A stretch of DNA of 64,000 nucleotides from Pseudoalteromonas amylolytica (GCF_001854605.1 NZ_MKJU01000005.1:62001-126000); one strand, 5' to 3'. Counted from the stretch's first letter, positions 1 through 9,957 are shown. The notes: a model not told the origin generated them from the sequence alone. Numbers and translations: made by a program.

Positions 1-2
1 CA

Positions 3-92
3 CAAGATGAATGTACGGGTCTACTATTTGAAGATGGCAAATTAATCCTCTGGGGACCTGCTGCGAGTGTCGCCTACGAGAAGGCTTTGTGA
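3..92 (+). CDS. C-terminal tail of an unknown protein (truncated by window edge)
   Basis: An open frame runs from the window edge to a TGA at 90-92 and encodes about 29 residues ending in SVAYEKAL. It stops one base before the ATG at 94, the spacing expected of two genes in one operon. This argues that the next gene starts at 94 and not at the GTG at 67, which lies inside this tail. The fragment is too short to assign a family. That it is coding is inferred from the open frame and the junction only. Confidence 0.45.
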   Translation, partial: QDECTGLLFEDGKLILWGPAASVAYEKAL

Positions 93-93
93 G

Positions 94-1785
94 ATGTCTG
101 AGTTTAAGCCCAGCCCAGCACATCTAAAACGCCTTTTTGAGCACACCCATCAGGCGCTTAGACTCTATTACAACAAGCAAAAATGGCCTGCAATTTACCC
201 AACATTAAGCCAACTTGCAGAACGCTTTGTACAAAGCTATCACCATCTGCCGAACGCTTTACATGCTCATTTACAGTTTTATGCCTCTGATCATGGCTAT
301 GCCACTAACCTGACCGTTAACCAATGCATTTTAGTGTGTGCTTTTTGTAGCGCTAATGGCTACGACGAAGATTTCACTGAAGAGTTAGTTATAGCAGCGT
401 TAAGCGATCATTTATGCTGCTCTAATGAGACCAATAAAGCAGCCAGAGGTGAAGCACTTAGCGCACAGGAAACCAAGCTGGTTAAGCTCAGGCATCAGTT
501 TGCAATTACCATGTTAGACACCGCGAACGTGCCACAAGGGCAATTACAGCGTATTCTGTCTCGGCTAGACAAATACACCTCCGCTATTACTGGAAACAAG
601 TCTATCCCCTTGTATGACAACACCAGCATTTTAGTCACGCTGGCAAAACGTATTGCTAAGGCCATAACGCCCAGACCAAAAATAAAAACCTTTACTATAG
701 TGCAAGCGCTTAAATCATTATACCTAGGAACATATAATGAATTCGCGCAACTTTCTTTATCGGCACTTGCAAGGCAAATCACCATCTATCCTGGGGGGTC
801 TTTGGTGAACTACAAGGGTCAACAGGCATTAGTGCTATGCGCTACTCATGATGGTTTCTTGTTAGTACTGTTAGATAACAACAATGCTGTAGGGATGATA
901 AAAACCAGCAAACGCTTCATCCCACACTACCGCCCTATATCAACATCTGACCGAAAGTTACTTTTTTCCATTTGGTTTAATGAGCAAATACCAAAGCCGA
1001 TTCGAACGCATCAAAACCATGATGCAATTTGGCAAGCGATAAGCAACTTAGGTCAGCAACAATTTTTGGAATTTAAAGCGATAGAAAAGACTATCAAGCC
1101 ATTTTCGCAGATCACCTATGCACTGCAACAGGCAGCTAGGCAGTATAATCGGCAGGGACAAAAAGCCAGCACCGTACGTCATTGTCTAACCATGGTAGGA
1201 CTTGATACAGCCGGTTTGCTTTGTCAGCGAGTGCTATTGGAAACGCTTATTTCCCAACTTCGCCACCCTTTTGCTGGAGACATATGGCATAAATACAATT
1301 ATCTCAACAAACTTATCATGACGTTGTTAAGCAACGAGCATTCGGAACAATTCGAGCATTTTTTGAGTCCGTTTACCGCTGCTATATACTTTATCCTCGC
1401 CAAACATAGCTGTGCCATCCGCAGGCTCGTCAAAGGTAGCACTGAGGAGCTGAATGACAAGAGTATATCAATCGCCCATCTATTCGGCTTTGACCGATTA
1501 GACGAGATACATTTCAGTGAGTTTACCAACAGATACTTTGCTAACTCACCGTCCCATCAGGCATTTTTGGAAACAGAAAAAGCAGAAAAAAGCACTCTTA
1601 GCAATACAGCTCGCACTCTGGTTGTAATAAAACTATTGGCAACCTATACACTGGGTGAAACTCAGGCTCTCAGTGCATGGCAAACGCAACTGCTTAATGA
1701 CGTGCTCAAAGAGTTTCAGTGGCTCTCCTTAGAACAATTTTGTGATGCTTTCATTGCTCACGGCCCCAGCTGCAGTATCGACTAA
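94..1785 (+). CDS. Hypothetical protein, possibly a degenerate HD-GYP/HDOD-type signalling protein
   Basis: 563 residues from the ATG at 94, which has AAGG about 9 bases upstream. I do not recognise the family with certainty. The central stretch around residues 225-260 (YPGGSLVNYKGQQALVL) resembles the small beta segment that follows the HD-GYP catalytic domain in cyclic-di-GMP phosphodiesterases. No HD dyad or GYP motif is visible, so an active phosphodiesterase is unlikely. The C-terminal half is helical and leucine-rich, compatible with an HDOD-like fold. No signal peptide or membrane segment is seen. It is probably cotranscribed with the truncated gene before it. A signalling scaffold or sensor role is a guess from this weak resemblance. 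Confidence 0.55.
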   Translation: MSEFKPSPAHLKRLFEHTHQALRLYYNKQKWPAIYPTLSQLAERFVQSYHHLPNALHAHLQFYASDHGYATNLTVNQCILVCAFCSANGYDEDFTEELVIAALSDHLCCSNETNKAARGEALSAQETKLVKLRHQFAITMLDTANVPQGQLQRILSRLDKYTSAITGNKSIPLYDNTSILVTLAKRIAKAITPRPKIKTFTIVQALKSLYLGTYNEFAQLSLSALARQITIYPGGSLVNYKGQQALVLCATHDGFLLVLLDNNNAVGMIKTSKRFIPHYRPISTSDRKLLFSIWFNEQIPKPIRTHQNHDAIWQAISNLGQQQFLEFKAIEKTIKPFSQITYALQQAARQYNRQGQKASTVRHCLTMVGLDTAGLLCQRVLLETLISQLRHPFAGDIWHKYNYLNKLIMTLLSNEHSEQFEHFLSPFTAAIYFILAKHSCAIRRLVKGSTEELNDKSISIAHLFGFDRLDEIHFSEFTNRYFANSPSHQAFLETEKAEKSTLSNTARTLVVIKLLATYTLGETQALSAWQTQLLNDVLKEFQWLSLEQFCDAFIAHGPSCSID

Positions 1786-2017
1786 ACTTGCTCTACAACC
1801 TCGCCTATTATTTATGCAATAAATAAAACATATAACAAGCATAAATGCTATGTATACCCTATTTGTCATTCCGTACTGGAATATATAGGCATAAATTGTT
1901 ATAAAACGCGCTTAAATTTTCAAGCGAACACACGCCCTCCCTCTTTGTTTACTAAACTTCTCAGTAGTGCCCAATGGGTGTGGTGTATTATTTATTTTTG
2001 ATAAAGGAAAAACCAGA

Positions 2018-3025
2018 ATGGCTAAGCAAACCATTACCGTGATTAAAGGTGACGGCATCGGTCCAAGCATCATTGACTCAGCAATTGAGATCCTAAATGC
2101 AGCGGGCTGTGACTTCGACTATGAATTCGTAGATGCAGGTCTAGCTGCGTTAGAAAAAACTGGCGAGCTTCTGCCAAAAGAAACTCTAGATGTGATCGAA
2201 AAAAACAAGATCACACTTAAAGGTCCTCTAACGACTCCTGTTGGTGAAGGTTTTACCTCTATCAATGTAACGCTGCGTAAACACTTTGGTTTATACGCAA
2301 ACGTACGCCCAGTTAAATCTTTTGCTGGTACTAAAGCGCGTTATGACGACATTGATATCATCACGGTACGTGAAAACACACAAGGTATGTATTCTGGTCT
2401 TGGTCAGGTTGTATCTGATGATGGCAATGAAGCAGAGGCAATGTCAAAAATCACCCGCGAAGGTGCACAGAAGATAGTAACATTCGCCTATGAACTTGCG
2501 CGTCGTGAAGGCCGTAAGAAAGTAACAGCGGTTCACAAAGCAAACATTCTAAAATCAACTTCTGGCCTATTCTTGAAAGTGGCTCGTGAAGTAGGTGAGC
2601 GTTACCCTGACATTGAGTCAGCAGAGATGATTGTTGATGCAACATGTATGAAGTTGGTTATGACGCCTGAAGAGTTTGACGTAATTGTTACTACAAACTT
2701 ATTCGGTGACATCTTATCTGACCTTTGTGCAGGCCTTGTTGGTGGCCTTGGCATGGCGCCAGGCGCGAACATCGGTGAAAACGCAGCAATCTTTGAAGCT
2801 GTACACGGTAGTGCTCCTGATATCGCAGGTAAAAACCTAGCTAACCCAACGTCTGTTATTCTTGCTTCAATTCAAATGCTTGAGTACTTAGAAATGGGTG
2901 AAACAGCTAACCGCATCAGAAGTGCTGTAGCAGACGTGATTAAGTCTGGTGACCGTACGACACGCGATTTAGGTGGCAACCACGGCACAACTGACTTCAC
3001 ACAAGCTGTGATCGAAAGACTATAA
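2018..3025 (+). CDS. NAD-dependent isocitrate dehydrogenase
   Basis: 335 residues. It oxidatively decarboxylates isocitrate to 2-oxoglutarate in the TCA cycle. The frame is open from 1967, but the ATG at 2018 is chosen because AAAGGAAA lies 8 bases upstream and the family begins MxxxITVIKGDGIGP. The isocitrate loop is present as TSINVTLRKHFGLYANVRP near residues 90-108. The cofactor region reads HGSAPDIAGK. An Asp-Ile pair here is typical of NAD-linked members, whereas NADP enzymes have Lys-Tyr, so NAD use is inferred. 3-isopropylmalate dehydrogenase is the nearest alternative, but the substrate loop argues against it. It stands alone, with no paired subunit next to it. Confidence 0.88.
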   Translation: MAKQTITVIKGDGIGPSIIDSAIEILNAAGCDFDYEFVDAGLAALEKTGELLPKETLDVIEKNKITLKGPLTTPVGEGFTSINVTLRKHFGLYANVRPVKSFAGTKARYDDIDIITVRENTQGMYSGLGQVVSDDGNEAEAMSKITREGAQKIVTFAYELARREGRKKVTAVHKANILKSTSGLFLKVAREVGERYPDIESAEMIVDATCMKLVMTPEEFDVIVTTNLFGDILSDLCAGLVGGLGMAPGANIGENAAIFEAVHGSAPDIAGKNLANPTSVILASIQMLEYLEMGETANRIRSAVADVIKSGDRTTRDLGGNHGTTDFTQAVIERL

Positions 3026-3247
3026 TATCCAGTCGGGGGGCTGACTTCTTTGGTCCCCTGTATTTGCACCTGTTAATGAGACAGACTTTTGTCTAAATCA
3101 ATTGACTCCTTCTTGAATAAATAAATCCCACCACCCAAAATACAGCATAATACATTCCGCACAAAGTTTAAAAACCACAATAAATACGCAAAATAATTCA
3201 CATAACACCAAAAAATGCGTTTTTTATGCACATTTAAAGAACTCCCC
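3026..3247. other. Intergenic stretch between the isocitrate dehydrogenase gene and ilvIH
   Basis: AT-rich non-coding DNA. A run of G at 3035-3040 and CCCC at 3055-3058 could form a weak terminator-like hairpin for the dehydrogenase gene, but the stem is poor. No gene is seen here. Confidence 0.4.
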
Positions 3248-3276
3248 TTGACATGGGTTGTAAAACAACATTTAAT
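3248..3276 (+). promoter_or_regulatory. Predicted sigma-70 promoter of the ilvIH operon
   Basis: TTGACA at 3248-3253 and TTTAAT at 3271-3276 are separated by 17 bases, one mismatch from the sigma-70 consensus. Transcription would start near 3283, about 30 bases before the leader peptide start codon, as expected for an attenuated operon. Confidence 0.6.
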
Positions 3277-3312
3277 AACTTGCGTAAATTAACAAATAAA
3301 ATTAACACCAAA

Positions 3313-3384
3313 ATGAAACGTATTTTATCTAACCTACATGTCCTAGTCCTGGTCTTTATCTTAAGTCCAGCGGGGCCGTGTTGA
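3313..3384 (+). CDS. ilvI leader peptide (branched-chain amino acid attenuator)
   Basis: A 23-codon frame starts MKRILSNLH and continues VLVLVFIL before SPAGPC and a TGA. Ten of the fourteen residues 4-17 are Leu, Val or Ile. This is the composition of leader peptides that control ilv operons by ribosome stalling when branched-chain aminoacyl-tRNA is scarce. A strong intrinsic terminator follows 16 bases after the stop and precedes ilvI. The GCGGGG at 3370-3375, inside the last codons, is complementary to CCCCGC at 3402-3407 in the terminator's left arm, giving an alternative antiterminator pairing. No clear Shine-Dalgarno sequence is visible. The peptide itself probably has no function after synthesis. 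Confidence 0.78.
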   Translation: MKRILSNLHVLVLVFILSPAGPC

Positions 3385-3399
3385 GCAAATTTACGCTTT

Positions 3400-3426
3400 A
3401 ACCCCGCAATTGCGGGGTTTTTTTTT
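3400..3426 (+). terminator. Attenuator terminator upstream of ilvI
   Basis: AACCCCGCAATTGCGGGGTT (3400-3419) is a perfect palindrome followed by a run of T to 3426. It lies after the leader peptide and before the structural gene, so it can switch the operon off when the leader is translated without stalling. The left arm can also pair with GCGGGG at 3370-3375. Confidence 0.85.
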
Positions 3427-3468
3427 GGAAAATTATCAACAGTGACAGCTAAAAACTGAGGAATGAGG

Positions 3469-5193
3469 ATGAAAACAGAGCAATACAATGGCTCCGAGCT
3501 CGTTGTAAAAGCACTCGCAGCACTTAAGGTTGAATATATATTTGGGTACCCTGGTGGCTCAGTTTTGGATTTGTATGACGCACTATTTCAGCAAAGCGAC
3601 ATTGAGCATATTTTAGTACGCCACGAACAAGCCGCTACTCATATGGCAGATGGCTATGCCAGAGCAACAGGCAAAGTGGGTGTAGTATTAGCAACTTCGG
3701 GGCCCGGTGCCACAAACTGCGTAACAGGTATTGCTACTGCCTACATGGATTCAATCCCTATGGTAGTGTTATCAGGTCAAGTTCCCTCGAACCTGATCGG
3801 TGACGATGCGTTCCAAGAAACAGATATTGTTGGGTGTTCAAGGCCTATCGTTAAGCACAGTTTCAATTGTCGTGACGCCGAGCAGATCCCGAACGTGTTA
3901 GCAAAGGCATTTTATCTGGCCAGTACTGGTCGTCCAGGCCCCGTTGTTGTAGAACTCCCTAAAGACATTCTAAATCCATTACAGAAGTTTAACTATTTGA
4001 TGCCACAAAGCATCGAAATGCGTACCTATAACCCAAGCGTTAAAGGTCATTCCAAACAAATCAAAAAGGCCGTTGAGGCGATTTTAGGCGCTAAGCGGTT
4101 AGTAATCTACTCAGGTGGTGGTATCGTATTATCTAATACCTCTGCGCAGCTGACAGAACTTGTAGAAACACTTAACGCACCTATTACCAACACCTTAATG
4201 GGATTAGGGGGAATTAGCGGTACCCATCCAAACTTCATTGGTATGCTTGGTATGCACGGTAGCCTAGAGGCAAACAAAGCTATGGCCAATGCTGATGTGA
4301 TTCTGGCGCTTGGTGCACGCTTTGATGACCGAGTTACAAATAATGTTAAGAAGTTCTGTCCAGAAGCAACGATAGTCCATGTAGACGTTGACCCTACGTC
4401 TATATCTAAAACTATCAAGGCTCATATCCCAGTGGTTGGCTGTCTTGCATCAGTATTAGAGCAATTGCAAGCGGCCATCGACAAAAGCCCTAGTCGTATC
4501 GATCGCAGTGCTCAGGAAGAATGGTGGCAGCAAATTACACAGTGGCGAGAACAAAAATGTTTGTCGTACGACTTGGGCGTAGATGTTATCAAACCGCAAA
4601 CCGTTATTGAGAAGGTTTATCAGATCACTCAAGGTGATGCATATATCAGCTCAGACGTAGGTCAACATCAAATGTTTGCCGCTCAGTATTATCCGTTCAA
4701 AAACCCTCGACAATGGATCAATTCTGGTGGCCTTGGCACTATGGGGTTTGGCCTGCCTGCGGCTATGGGAGTTAAACTCGCTTTTCCTGAACAACATGTA
4801 GTCTGTGTTACAGGCGACGGTTCTATTCAGATGAATATCCAAGAGCTCTCTACCTGCTTGCAATATGGGTTGGCGGTAAAAATTGTCTCTTTGAATAACC
4901 GCTCTTTGGGCATGGTAAGACAATGGCAAGATATGATGTATGGCGGCAGGCACTCTAGTTCATACATGGAATCATTACCTGACTTTGTTGCTCTGGCGCA
5001 AAGTTATGGCCACATTGGGATCCGCGTTGATCATCCAAGTGAACTAGATGACGCGTTAGAAAAAGCGTTTGCTATCACAGATAGACTGGTGTTTTTAGAT
5101 ATTCGTGTTGACGAAAAGGAACACGTATATCCGATGCAAATCAAACTAGGTGCCGTTGATGATATGTGGCTTAAAAAAGGAGTAAAAGCATAA
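3469..5193 (+). CDS. ilvI: Acetolactate synthase, large (catalytic) subunit
   Basis: 574 residues, the length of E. coli IlvI. It condenses two pyruvates to acetolactate, or pyruvate with 2-oxobutyrate, the first shared step of valine, leucine and isoleucine synthesis. The catalytic-glutamate region reads [18 protein letters not shown] near residue 50. The thiamine diphosphate motif runs from GDGS through [11 protein letters not shown] near residues 445-480. Two ATGs are possible; 3469 is preferred over 3463 because GAGGA at 3458-3462 abuts the first and lies 6 bases from the second. It overlaps ilvH by one base (TAATG), so the two are translationally coupled. Expression is likely governed by the attenuator upstream. 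Confidence 0.95.
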   Translation: MKTEQYNGSELVVKALAALKVEYIFGYPGGSVLDLYDALFQQSDIEHILVRHEQAATHMADGYARATGKVGVVLATSGPGATNCVTGIATAYMDSIPMVVLSGQVPSNLIGDDAFQETDIVGCSRPIVKHSFNCRDAEQIPNVLAKAFYLASTGRPGPVVVELPKDILNPLQKFNYLMPQSIEMRTYNPSVKGHSKQIKKAVEAILGAKRLVIYSGGGIVLSNTSAQLTELVETLNAPITNTLMGLGGISGTHPNFIGMLGMHGSLEANKAMANADVILALGARFDDRVTNNVKKFCPEATIVHVDVDPTSISKTIKAHIPVVGCLASVLEQLQAAIDKSPSRIDRSAQEEWWQQITQWREQKCLSYDLGVDVIKPQTVIEKVYQITQGDAYISSDVGQHQMFAAQYYPFKNPRQWINSGGLGTMGFGLPAAMGVKLAFPEQHVVCVTGDGSIQMNIQELSTCLQYGLAVKIVSLNNRSLGMVRQWQDMMYGGRHSSSYMESLPDFVALAQSYGHIGIRVDHPSELDDALEKAFAITDRLVFLDIRVDEKEHVYPMQIKLGAVDDMWLKKGVKA

Positions 5194-5690
5194 TGCGTAG
5201 AATACTGAGTATCTTATTGGAAAACGAACCTGGTTCTTTGTCACGCATCGTGGGCCTCTTTTCCCAGCGGGCCTATAACATCGACAGCTTAACAGTTGGC
5301 ACCACGGCAGATCATACACTGTCGCGGATCACCATCACCACGCATGGTGACGACAGAGTTGTGGAACAAATTACCAAACAAGTTAACAAGCTCGTGGATG
5401 TGCTTAAGATTATTGACTTAACCGAAGTGCCGCATATTGAGCGCGAACTCTTGCTCGTGAAAGTATTTGCCAAAGATGAAGCCACAAGAGCTGCGGTTAC
5501 ACGCATCGCTGATGTCTATCAAGGCTCAATCATAGATATGGGTAAGCAAAGCTATACGTTACAGTTATTGAGCAATGCAGAGCGATTAGAGTCGTTTTTA
5601 GACATGCTGCGTCACGAAAGCGACATCATCGAATTGGTTCGTTCAGGAGCTGTTGGCATAGGACGTGGTGATAAAGCGCTAAAAGGCTGA
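5193..5690 (+). CDS. ilvH: Acetolactate synthase, small regulatory subunit
   Basis: 165 residues. It binds valine and feedback-regulates the catalytic subunit. An N-terminal ACT domain (residues 1-75) starts RRILSILLENEPGSLSRIVG, the usual IlvH/IlvN opening, and a second regulatory domain follows from about residue 85. Its ATG overlaps the ilvI stop codon. A strong bidirectional hairpin ends the operon 13 bases downstream. Length and sequence are typical and nothing looks odd. Confidence 0.95.
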   Translation: MRRILSILLENEPGSLSRIVGLFSQRAYNIDSLTVGTTADHTLSRITITTHGDDRVVEQITKQVNKLVDVLKIIDLTEVPHIERELLLVKVFAKDEATRAAVTRIADVYQGSIIDMGKQSYTLQLLSNAERLESFLDMLRHESDIIELVRSGAVGIGRGDKALKG

Positions 5691-5703
5691 TAGTTTAGCA
5701 AAA

Positions 5704-5729
5704 ACAAAGGGACCAATCGGTCCCTTTGT
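5704..5729 (+). terminator. Bidirectional terminator between ilvH and the HU gene
   Basis: ACAAAGGGACC and GGTCCCTTTGT form an 11-bp stem around AATC. It sits between converging genes and can serve both ilvH and hupB. Confidence 0.75.
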
Positions 5730-5749
5730 CATATCAACTTGTAACCTTA

Positions 5750-6025
5750 TTAAGGGTTAACTTGGTCTTTCAGTCCTTTACCCGCTTTGAAGCTTGGAAT
5801 ATTTGCCGCTGCGATTTGGATTTCAGCACCTGTTTGTGGGTTACGGCCAGTACGTGCCGCACGCTCTTTCACTGAGAATGTACCAAAACCAACCAGTGCA
5901 ACTGAATCACCTTCTTTTAAAGAATTGGTAACGGCACCAGTAAATGCTTCCAGCGCACGCGCCGCTGCTGCTTTAGAAATTTCAGCGTCTGCTGCCATCT
6001 TTTCAACTAGTTGAGCTTTATTCAT
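5750..6025 (-). CDS. hupB: DNA-binding protein HU (beta-like)
   Basis: 91 residues. A small nucleoid protein that bends and compacts DNA as a dimer. It has the signature [21 protein letters not shown] with the DNA-embracing arm. The [14 protein letters not shown] stretch is closer to E. coli HupB than HupA, so the symbol is a best fit. The start at 6025 (MNKAQLVEK) is chosen over the ATG at 6043 because AGGAA lies 7 bases before it. It is monocistronic and converges on ilvIH. Confidence 0.92.
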   Translation of the reverse strand: MNKAQLVEKMAADAEISKAAAARALEAFTGAVTNSLKEGDSVALVGFGTFSVKERAARTGRNPQTGAEIQIAAANIPSFKAGKGLKDQVNP

Positions 6026-6236
6026 TATTAGATTCCTATTCATTGAACATTTTGCCTAAGCAAAACCTATGTTTATGCATTTTAGCCAGATGTGCAACCA
6101 TTTCCTGAAAAATTTAACTAAAATTTGTTAAAAGCCAGTAATGGCGCGCTTTCATAGCGCATTCCGCACTAATCTTACTAAACTTTTACAAACTAGCAAG
6201 CGCAATCAAAATACGCAATACCTTATGAGTGATAAA

Positions 6237-6746
6237 TTAACTTTTCGCAAATAACCAATCATAAATGATGATCATAATTAAGGTACAAACGAGCCAAAGT
6301 ACACCAAATGTCGGGTAAAATTGCTCGACTGGAACACCTATCTTAAACACGCCAAAATTACCCGCGAAAATATAACTTAAAGGCGCAAATACACCTAACA
6401 CCACCGCACCAAGCCTTCTGGGCAGGGTTAAAATAGCCCTTAGTGAGCTGTCAAATGTTAAAATCAAACCACCCCAAAGAACCACGAGCCATAACGGTAA
6501 CGTTTGTTGGGGATGAACAATTAATCCCATACCAATTGCTGATGTTTCCAAAATGATTGCCAAAGGCAAACAGCTCAGCAACAGATAAAGCTGCTTAACC
6601 TTGTTTGAGAGCGTCAACAGCAGCAATAAGCATAGAAACAACATAAGCCATAGCGCTTGCCCTTGATAGAACAAGGCACAGAACCAACACGCCTGAAAAA
6701 GCGCAAAGTTAGTAATTAAGCGTGGTACAGCACTGTGACGATACAT
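6237..6746 (-). CDS. DUF2878 membrane protein, last gene of the ECF/ChrR operon
   Basis: 169 residues, mostly hydrophobic, with about five predicted membrane segments. It matches what I know of the DUF2878 family, whose function is unknown and which often sits beside cfa and DUF1365 genes. The ATG at 6746 has GAGGAAG 7 bases upstream and is preferred over the longer frame. It overlaps the end of the methyltransferase gene by 38 bases, so it is translated as part of the same transcript. A membrane partner of the lipid-modifying enzymes upstream is plausible from position only. Confidence 0.7.
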   Translation of the reverse strand: MYRHSAVPRLITNFALFQACWFCALFYQGQALWLMLFLCLLLLLTLSNKVKQLYLLLSCLPLAIILETSAIGMGLIVHPQQTLPLWLVVLWGGLILTFDSSLRAILTLPRRLGAVVLGVFAPLSYIFAGNFGVFKIGVPVEQFYPTFGVLWLVCTLIMIIIYDWLFAKS

Positions 6747-7971
6747 AATTTGGCTTCCTCGCAACAAGATGCACCGTACTCGTTGCACGTTGTTTGAATG
6801 CACCTTCACAATAGCAAAGGTAGAACTCCCAGAGGCGATAAAAACGCTGGTCAAATTTACTGTGATCTAGTGTTGGCCATGACTGTTTAAAGCGGCGATA
6901 CCAATCATGCAAAGTTCTCGCATAGTGTAAGCCAATGTCGCTGATGCTATGCACTACCATATTGGTATTGTTACACAATTGTTTATTCAATTCGGTTATA
7001 GAGGGTAAACAACCACCGGGAAAAATATATTGCTGAATAAAGTCGGACTTTTTCAAGTAATGTGGGTACCTCTGACAGGCTATTGTGATAGCTTGGATAA
7101 GCATCGCGCCGTTGTCTTTAAGTAGGGCGTCACACTTTGCAAAAAAACCAGCCAGATACTCATGCCCTACCGCTTCAATCATTTCGATAGAGACTAATTT
7201 ATCAAAACGCCCCTGTAACTCTCGATAGTCCTGCTTGAGCAATGTAATTCTACTTTCTAACCCTAACTCTTTGATTTTCTCACTTACGTAAGTAAATTGT
7301 TCTTCAGAAATAGTGGTAGTCGTAACATGACAGCCATATTTTTGTGCTGCGAAGATTGCAAAAGCGCCCCACCCAGTGCCTATCTCAATTACTTGTTCAC
7401 CCGGTTTTAGGTCGAGCTGCGTACATATGGTTTCTAATTTGTGCTGTTGTGCCTGCTCTAAGGTGCTTGTTTTATTTGGATAGATAGCGCTTGAATAAAG
7501 CATTTCTTCACTTAAAAATGAACTGTACAACTCATTACCTAAGTCGTAATGTGCAGCGATGTTCTTTTTCGAACCTTGCTTTGAGTTTTTGTTACGCAGA
7601 TGGCGCAAGTTGTTTGCAAAGCCAGTGATAAATGCAAATTTTTTCTCAAAGGCATCAAGCTGAGACTGATTCAGAGCAAATATTTCTATGAGAGTGGTCA
7701 AATTAGAACAGCGCCAGTAGCCTTCAATGTAAGCCTCTGCAGCACCAACACTGCCTCCCAAAGCAAACAGTTTGAACATAGCTGGGTCAACAATGGTGAC
7801 AGTGCATTGGTATTCGCTACCTGTTTCTCCAAACTCATAAACCTGCTCCCCCATTATCACTTTTAAATGACCTGTTTGAATGCTTTCAAATGCAGAAAAA
7901 ACCAGTCTACGATAGAGTTTCTCTATCCAGGAAAGGGAAATGTGTCTTTGAATTACTGTGGTATTTTCCAT
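6709..7971 (-). CDS. Cyclopropane-fatty-acyl-phospholipid synthase family methyltransferase
   Basis: 420 residues. Enzymes of this family use S-adenosylmethionine to methylate or cyclopropanate double bonds of membrane phospholipid acyl chains. The HYDLGN motif is at residues 141-146 and the SAM-binding motif VIEIGTGWG at 194-202. The IEAVGHEY segment near 275 is also typical. The start at 7971 follows the DUF1365 stop by one base. Lying in an ECF sigma/ChrR operon, it resembles the Cfa-like genes of the Rhodobacter RpoE regulon, some of which act in furan fatty acid formation. Whether this one makes cyclopropane or methylated unsaturated chains cannot be told from sequence. Confidence 0.85.
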   Translation of the reverse strand: MENTTVIQRHISLSWIEKLYRRLVFSAFESIQTGHLKVIMGEQVYEFGETGSEYQCTVTIVDPAMFKLFALGGSVGAAEAYIEGYWRCSNLTTLIEIFALNQSQLDAFEKKFAFITGFANNLRHLRNKNSKQGSKKNIAAHYDLGNELYSSFLSEEMLYSSAIYPNKTSTLEQAQQHKLETICTQLDLKPGEQVIEIGTGWGAFAIFAAQKYGCHVTTTTISEEQFTYVSEKIKELGLESRITLLKQDYRELQGRFDKLVSIEMIEAVGHEYLAGFFAKCDALLKDNGAMLIQAITIACQRYPHYLKKSDFIQQYIFPGGCLPSITELNKQLCNNTNMVVHSISDIGLHYARTLHDWYRRFKQSWPTLDHSKFDQRFYRLWEFYLCYCEGAFKQRATSTVHLVARKPNYVSSQCCTTLNY

Positions 7972-7972
7972 T

Positions 7973-8707
7973 TTAACGTCCCGGGTGCCCCACAAAGGGC
8001 ACTTTTTTTAGAAACAACTTTAAAGCTTGCCAATAAATACTTTTGAAAATTGACAAAGTCATCACAGGAAAACGCTTTAACAAGGCAGTTATATTTTTTT
8101 GAACCAATGCCTGCTTTTTAAGTCGCAAGGTCGCCTCAAAAAGTAACTGTTGCTCATGTTTGTTTTCGATATGGATCAAGGCCTTATCATTTTGGATTTT
8201 TACATTCCAATGATAGTTCATGTTTAAATCCATAAATGGTGATACGTGAAAAGCTTTTTTAAAGTTCACTTTTTGGTTTAATTTCACCACATAACAATGC
8301 CGTTCATTCCACGGCGTGTTGCTTACCTCGGCCAACATGTGGGTAAACTCGCCTTGGCTGTCTAAGAAGAAGAAAAAATTCACTGGGCTAAAATACACAC
8401 CAAAACAACGTAACTGACAAAGCAGCATTACTTTGTCGCTACAGCCACCTTCTCCAAGCATTTTACTGGCTTGTAAGGCTCGCTCCTTTAGCGGCCCCGT
8501 GTAGTGGGTCAAATAGTCATCTTGATTGAACTTTAATAGCTTCACACCCGAAGTGCCTAACAATGGGTGGATATCGTTTAATTGTTCAATTTCATCTAAG
8601 TCTATCCATGCCATATAGAGTGGATAAATAAATTGATGTTCTATCGGTGTATGCCTTTTGTGCCTGATGTCACCTACAAACAGGCCACTATTTAAACTTT
8701 GCTTCAA
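7973..8707 (-). CDS. DUF1365 family protein
   Basis: 244 residues. Members are usually found between an FAD-dependent oxidoreductase and a Cfa-like methyltransferase, exactly as here. The biochemical role is not established. Typical features seen are the opening [20 protein letters not shown], the central [16 protein letters not shown] and the later [15 protein letters not shown]. The ATG at 8707 overlaps the stop of the upstream gene (ATGA). A membrane-lipid function is inferred from conserved neighbourhood only. Confidence 0.8.
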   Translation of the reverse strand: MKQSLNSGLFVGDIRHKRHTPIEHQFIYPLYMAWIDLDEIEQLNDIHPLLGTSGVKLLKFNQDDYLTHYTGPLKERALQASKMLGEGGCSDKVMLLCQLRCFGVYFSPVNFFFFLDSQGEFTHMLAEVSNTPWNERHCYVVKLNQKVNFKKAFHVSPFMDLNMNYHWNVKIQNDKALIHIENKHEQQLLFEATLRLKKQALVQKNITALLKRFPVMTLSIFKSIYWQALKLFLKKVPFVGHPGR

Positions 8708-9957
8708 AACTCAACACCCAGTTGCCTAGCAACATCAACGGCGCTGCGTACACCGTCTTCATGAAAACCATTAAACCAATAAGCACCACAAAAATAGCTG
8801 TGGCGTTTGCCGTCAATCTGTGGCTTACGTTTTTGAGCTGCAATACTTTTTCGGTTAAACACGGGATGATGATAGGTAAAACGCCTCAGTATCTTCATCT
8901 CGTCAATCCCTTGGTCATAATTTAGGGTGACACAAAACGGTTTAGGACTACTTATTCCTTGCAAAATATTCATTTGATAGGTGACCACTGCAGCTTTATC
9001 TGTTTGCTTATCCAACAAGTAATTCCAGCTGGCCCATGCGGCTTTTCTCTCTGGGAGCAAACTGTCATCTGTATGCAGCACTACCGAGTTTTCAGTGTAG
9101 GGGATCGCACCTAATACTGATAACTCATCTTCACTGGCATCTGCCAATAAAGCTAAGGCCTGATCAGAGTGACATGCAAAAACCACTTTATCGAACCGCT
9201 GAGTCTCTCCGCTGTGCATTTGTATTTCGACGCCTGTTTCATCTCGTGTTACAGCGCTGATATTGGCTTGAAGGTGAATTTTGTCTCTAAACGCAGCCAC
9301 CAACGGTGCGATATATTCCCGAGAGCCGCCCGGAATAACGTACCATTGCGGACGATTGGTAATGTCCAATAAACCGTGGTTATAGAAAAACTTAACGAAG
9401 AATTCCACTTCAAACTGAGCCATTTCTTTGATGCTGGTTGACCAAATAGCTGCGCCCATTGGCAAGATATAATGAAGTTGAAAGAATTCGTTAAAGCCAT
9501 AAAGTTGCAACAACTCACCCAAGGTAGTGTAACGACTGTAGTCTTCGTTTTGGTGAATGCGCTTGCAAAGTTTGTTGAATCTGACGATGTCATAAAGCAA
9601 GCGCCAGAATTTAGGCCGAAGCACGTTGCGTTTTTGCGCAAACAAAGTAGAAAACGTATGACCATTGTATTCAAAGCCTGTTTGCGTGTTACGTACGCTA
9701 AAACTCATTTGCGTTGCTTGACGCTCAACATTCAATTGCGCAAGTAGCTTTTCAAAGTTTGGATAAGTTCTGTCATTAAAAACGATAAACCCCGTATCAA
9801 CAGCGTAACTTTTACCGTCAAGCTCTACATCGACAGTGGCTGTATGCCCTCCAATGTAGTCATTTTTTTCAAATACGGTTACATCGTATTGCTTATTAAG
9901 CAAATAGGCTGTTGTCATACCTGAAATACCAGAGCCAATCACAGCAATTTTTTTCAA
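8704..9957 (-). CDS. NAD(P)/FAD-dependent oxidoreductase (amine-oxidase fold)
   Basis: 417 residues from a TTG at 9957, giving a protein that begins [13 protein letters not shown]. The listed ATG 30 bases upstream would add ten residues before the Rossmann strand. The TTG has AAAGGA 9 bases before it and overlaps the SDR stop codon (TTGA), so coupled initiation there is more likely. The dinucleotide motif GSGISG and the acidic residue ending the second strand (VFEKN) are clear. The fold is that of flavin amine oxidases and desaturases. In this gene order the substrate is thought to be a fatty acyl chain, but that is inference. Confidence 0.82.
   Translation of the reverse strand: MKKIAVIGSGISGMTTAYLLNKQYDVTVFEKNDYIGGHTATVDVELDGKSYAVDTGFIVFNDRTYPNFEKLLAQLNVERQATQMSFSVRNTQTGFEYNGHTFSTLFAQKRNVLRPKFWRLLYDIVRFNKLCKRIHQNEDYSRYTTLGELLQLYGFNEFFQLHYILPMGAAIWSTSIKEMAQFEVEFFVKFFYNHGLLDITNRPQWYVIPGGSREYIAPLVAAFRDKIHLQANISAVTRDETGVEIQMHSGETQRFDKVVFACHSDQALALLADASEDELSVLGAIPYTENSVVLHTDDSLLPERKAAWASWNYLLDKQTDKAAVVTYQMNILQGISSPKPFCVTLNYDQGIDEMKILRRFTYHHPVFNRKSIAAQKRKPQIDGKRHSYFCGAYWFNGFHEDGVRSAVDVARQLGVEF

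Noticed and set aside
3035..3060. Terminator after the isocitrate dehydrogenase gene
   Set aside because: GGGG and CCCC can pair but the stem is interrupted and no T run follows.
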